From Bacillus sp. EB106-08-02-XG196 (lineage in GTDB: Bacteria; Bacillota; Bacilli; Bacillales; Cytobacillaceae): a stretch of 64,000 nt of DNA. Positions 61,780-64,000 of the stretch are shown one piece after another. Under the pieces are notes generated by a model. It was given only the letters and a program-made list of their open reading frames with translations, was not told where the DNA came from and did not search any database. Within the stretch, counting starts at the first letter, position 1. The number at the start of each line of letters is the position of its first letter. The position numbers and the translations under genes were made by a program. The stretch spans positions 385,869-449,868 of the forward strand of contig NZ_JABWSY010000001.1 of assembly GCF_013396335.1 (NCBI RefSeq), written 5' to 3'.

Positions 61780-63168
61780 TTATGAACTGTGAACTGACTC
61801 TTTAGTTCGATTAAGGATCTTATCCCATACTAGCTCTAATCTTGTGATATCTTCTTCAATCAATTCCGAACCTCGTTGAACTTCAATTATTTCCAAGTCC
61901 GCATTTGCTCTAATAGCATGTTTATATCCAGTTGGAACTTTAACTACGTCTCCAGCCATAACGAAATGTAATTGATCATTAAGAACAATTTCTCCTTCGC
62001 CCTTAACAATTGTCCAGATCTCACTTCGTTTGTCATGAAGTTGATAGCTCAGGTTTTTTCCTGATACAATGCATATTTTTTTCGTTAGCATTTCGGTACC
62101 ATCATCAAACTTGGTATAATCTAATACTTTATACCAACCCCACCGTCTTTCCTCATACATTGGTCTTTGGTCAAAATCTGTTATCATTTCTTTTAAACGT
62201 GGACTAGCAGCTTTTTCTGTTACTAAAATCCCATCGGGAGAAGCTGCAACAAGCAAATCTTTAACTCCTAAAATTGCAACAGGAATTTCAAGTTCATTAA
62301 CGAGATGTGTATTATGGCTATCCTCACTAATTTTTCCTAAGCCTATTACATTTGAACCCATTTCTTCAGTAAGTGTATTCCATGTTCCTAAGTCCTTCCA
62401 ATATCCTCCATAAGGTAGAACAACGATACTATTTGCCTTTTCAACTACTTCATAATCAAAACTGTTTTTAGGAAGCAAATGATATTTTTTAAGTAATTCC
62501 TGATAATTCAAAGGAAGTCCTAGCTGTTTGACTATGTTAATAATGTATTTTAATTTAAATGCAAATACACCACAATTCCAAAAAGCTCCATGCTCGATTA
62601 ACTCCCTCGCGGATTCTTCAGAGGGCTTTTCTTTAAAATGACTAACAGGTAAACAATCTTCCCCTGTTTCTTCAGTTGCTTCTGGTATTATATAGCCATA
62701 TTTTGAGGATGGGAAGGTTGGCTTAACCCCTATTAAAGCTAGATCGGTATCAGAGCCCTGAACTACTACTTGCTCTAATTGAACTACCTTTTTAAAAAAT
62801 TCATTCTCGACATAAGGGTCAACAGGTAATACAGCCACGACCTCGTTTAAATCCGCATTTTGCTCTGAATATAAGTAAACAGATGACAAAGCTATAGCAG
62901 GAAATGTATCCCGACGCTCTGGTTCAATAACAATTGAAACGTCAGTACCTAGTTGACTCTGTATCATTTCTACTTGAGATTTACTTGTAGCAATCACTGC
63001 AGATTCTTTCATATTGACAGTTTCAAGCTGTTGATAAACACGTTGAACCATTGAGACATAATTTCCACTTTGATCCTCTAATATTTTTAAAAACTGCTTT
63101 GATCGTGATTCATTAGATAATGGCCAGAGACGCTTTCCTGACCCTCCGGATAAGAGAACTAATTTCAT
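61780..63168 (-). CDS. manC: Mannose-1-phosphate guanylyltransferase
   Basis: Makes GDP-mannose from mannose-1-phosphate and GTP. The N-terminal pyrophosphorylase signature LLSGGSGKRLWPLS is at 5-18 with RSKQFL following, and a C-terminal cupin domain (about 340-450) carries the isomerase-type fold usual in ManC. At 462 residues it is the full bifunctional length, though the isomerase activity cannot be judged here. It suggests mannose or a derived sugar (fucose, rhamnose-like) in the glycan. Confidence 0.9.
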   Translation of the reverse strand: MKLVLLSGGSGKRLWPLSNESRSKQFLKILEDQSGNYVSMVQRVYQQLETVNMKESAVIATSKSQVEMIQSQLGTDVSIVIEPERRDTFPAIALSSVYLYSEQNADLNEVVAVLPVDPYVENEFFKKVVQLEQVVVQGSDTDLALIGVKPTFPSSKYGYIIPEATEETGEDCLPVSHFKEKPSEESARELIEHGAFWNCGVFAFKLKYIINIVKQLGLPLNYQELLKKYHLLPKNSFDYEVVEKANSIVVLPYGGYWKDLGTWNTLTEEMGSNVIGLGKISEDSHNTHLVNELEIPVAILGVKDLLVAASPDGILVTEKAASPRLKEMITDFDQRPMYEERRWGWYKVLDYTKFDDGTEMLTKKICIVSGKNLSYQLHDKRSEIWTIVKGEGEIVLNDQLHFVMAGDVVKVPTGYKHAIRANADLEIIEVQRGSELIEEDITRLELVWDKILNRTKESVHSS

Positions 63169-63229
63169 CCTTAGAATTCTCCTTTATATAGAGACAATAT
63201 TTAGCTGTCTTCATTTCATTAATTATTAT

Positions 63230-63787
63230 TTAACTTCTATATTTAATTACTTTACCGGGGACTCCACCTACAATAGCGGATTCTTGCACATCTTTGTTCA
63301 CTACTGAATTCGCGGCGAGAATACTATGACTACCGACTTTTACACCTGGTAATACAATAGTTCCCGCAGCAACCCATACATCTTCACCAATATAAATTGG
63401 TTCACTAATTCCACCTTGCTGATTAATCTTTAATTTATTATCCTTAAATACATGGTTTGTATCCAAGATTGAAACAAAATGAGCAATTAATGAATCATTT
63501 CCTATTTCAACAATACTGTTACTACTTATTAATGAACTAAATGATATATAAACATTATTTCCAATTATTAATGTAGAATTGGCATGAACTGTTATCCTAG
63601 TTAATTCGTCAATCGTAACGCCATTCCCAATAACTAATTTGGCATCTTGACCGACAGAAATTTTTGCTTTTCTAGATATATTACATTCTTCCCCAATAAT
63701 CAAATGTCCTTTTTTGAAATATTTGGTATTCAGAGTTAGGTAAGTATGCCAGAATTTTCTTATTGTACCTTTAATCTTATGAATCAC
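63230..63787 (-). CDS. Hexapeptide-repeat sugar O-acetyltransferase
   Basis: A 185-residue left-handed beta-helix acyltransferase of the LacA/NodL/WcaF type. It has repeating I-x-x-G/N hexapeptides and the [22 protein letters not shown] segment, with His in [10 protein letters not shown] as the likely base. The start is GTG overlapping the stop of the upstream glycosyltransferase (GTGA), behind GGGAG. It probably acetylates a glycan sugar. Confidence 0.82.
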   Translation of the reverse strand: MIHKIKGTIRKFWHTYLTLNTKYFKKGHLIIGEECNISRKAKISVGQDAKLVIGNGVTIDELTRITVHANSTLIIGNNVYISFSSLISSNSIVEIGNDSLIAHFVSILDTNHVFKDNKLKINQQGGISEPIYIGEDVWVAAGTIVLPGVKVGSHSILAANSVVNKDVQESAIVGGVPGKVIKYRS

Positions 63788-64000
63788 TTTAATTCTCCCT
63801 GTTTACTCTTAACTTTTAGGTATTCATCAATTATATTTGTTAATTCCTGTTGAAATCTCTCTGGTGAAAATCTTATAGCATTCATTCTGCAGTTTTCTGG
63901 TTTAAAATTATCAATTTCTTTTTCAAACCTTTGAACTGTTTCACAAATTGAATCTACAGATTGCTCATCGAAAAATAGGCCAGTAGGTTTGTCGCCCGTA
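63784..64000 (-). CDS. Glycosyltransferase, C-terminal fragment
   Basis: The last 71 codons of a gene that continues past the right edge. The [21 protein letters not shown] segment and the [15 protein letters not shown] pattern are typical of the C-terminal donor-binding region of WbaZ-type GT4 enzymes. It is translationally coupled to the acetyltransferase gene. The catalytic part lies outside the window. Confidence 0.75.
   Translation of the reverse strand, partial: TGDKPTGLFFDEQSVDSICETVQRFEKEIDNFKPENCRMNAIRFSPERFQQELTNIIDEYLKVKSKQGELK

Overview
This window is Gram-positive Firmicute chromosome, most likely a Bacillus-like Bacillaceae. It carries the backbone found around secA, comF and degSU in Bacillus: minJ, ctpB, ftsX, ftsE, cccB, yvjA, prfB, secA, hpf, comFC, comFA, yviA, degU, degS, yvyE and a LytR-CpsA-Psr gene. 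The DNA is AT-rich, ribosome binding sites are strong AGGAGG types, and nearly every transcription unit ends in a stem-loop with a T-run. No rRNA, tRNA, insertion sequence, integrase or CRISPR array was seen. Genus cannot be fixed from the sequence alone.

Layout. (1) 1-9.7 kb: cell division and cell wall genes (minJ, ctpB, an EnvC/PcsB-like M23 hydrolase, ftsEX), cytochrome c551, yvjA, an orphan gene for a protein resembling only DnaA domain I, and prfB with its programmed +1 frameshift. (2) 9.8-10.0 kb: a dense cluster of DnaA boxes. (3) 10.0-19.1 kb: an accessory respiratory locus on the minus strand with four multiheme c-type cytochromes (12, 10, 8 and 6 CxxCH motifs, 36 in all), an NHL propeller protein and a TPR protein. 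(4) 19.6-28.1 kb: secA in inverted orientation, a secreted protein, a 52-bp hairpin tandem repeat, a SEC-C protein, a transglutaminase-like protein, a DUF5667-like secreted protein and a tiny heme-copper-oxidase-like membrane protein. (5) 28.1-36.2 kb: hpf, comF, degV family, degSU, yvyE and LCP, without the flagellar genes that lie between hpf and comF in B. subtilis. (6) 36.2-64 kb: a surface polysaccharide and wall locus, with glycosyltransferases, Wzx flippase, Wzy/ligase, Wzz-like protein, nucleotide-sugar enzymes, two aminotransferases, a 4,6-dehydratase, acyltransferases, an initiating sugar transferase, ManC and a second LCP protein. It is interleaved with five CWB2 cell-wall-binding proteins (two amidases, one SpoIID/LytB-like, two PIG-L deacetylases).

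How the genes fit together. The two membrane-anchored NapC/NirT-type cytochromes could take electrons from menaquinol and pass them to the two secreted cytochromes at the wall or cell surface, which would make this a candidate extracellular electron transfer or surface reductase chain in a Bacillus. A Rex- and ResD-like site upstream fits redox control. The right half reads as a system that builds a surface glycan with amino sugars, attaches it to the wall (LCP proteins) and remodels the wall (CWB2 enzymes).

The parts most worth following up are the multiheme locus, the DnaA-domain-I orphan together with the nearby DnaA-box cluster, and the hairpin repeat array.
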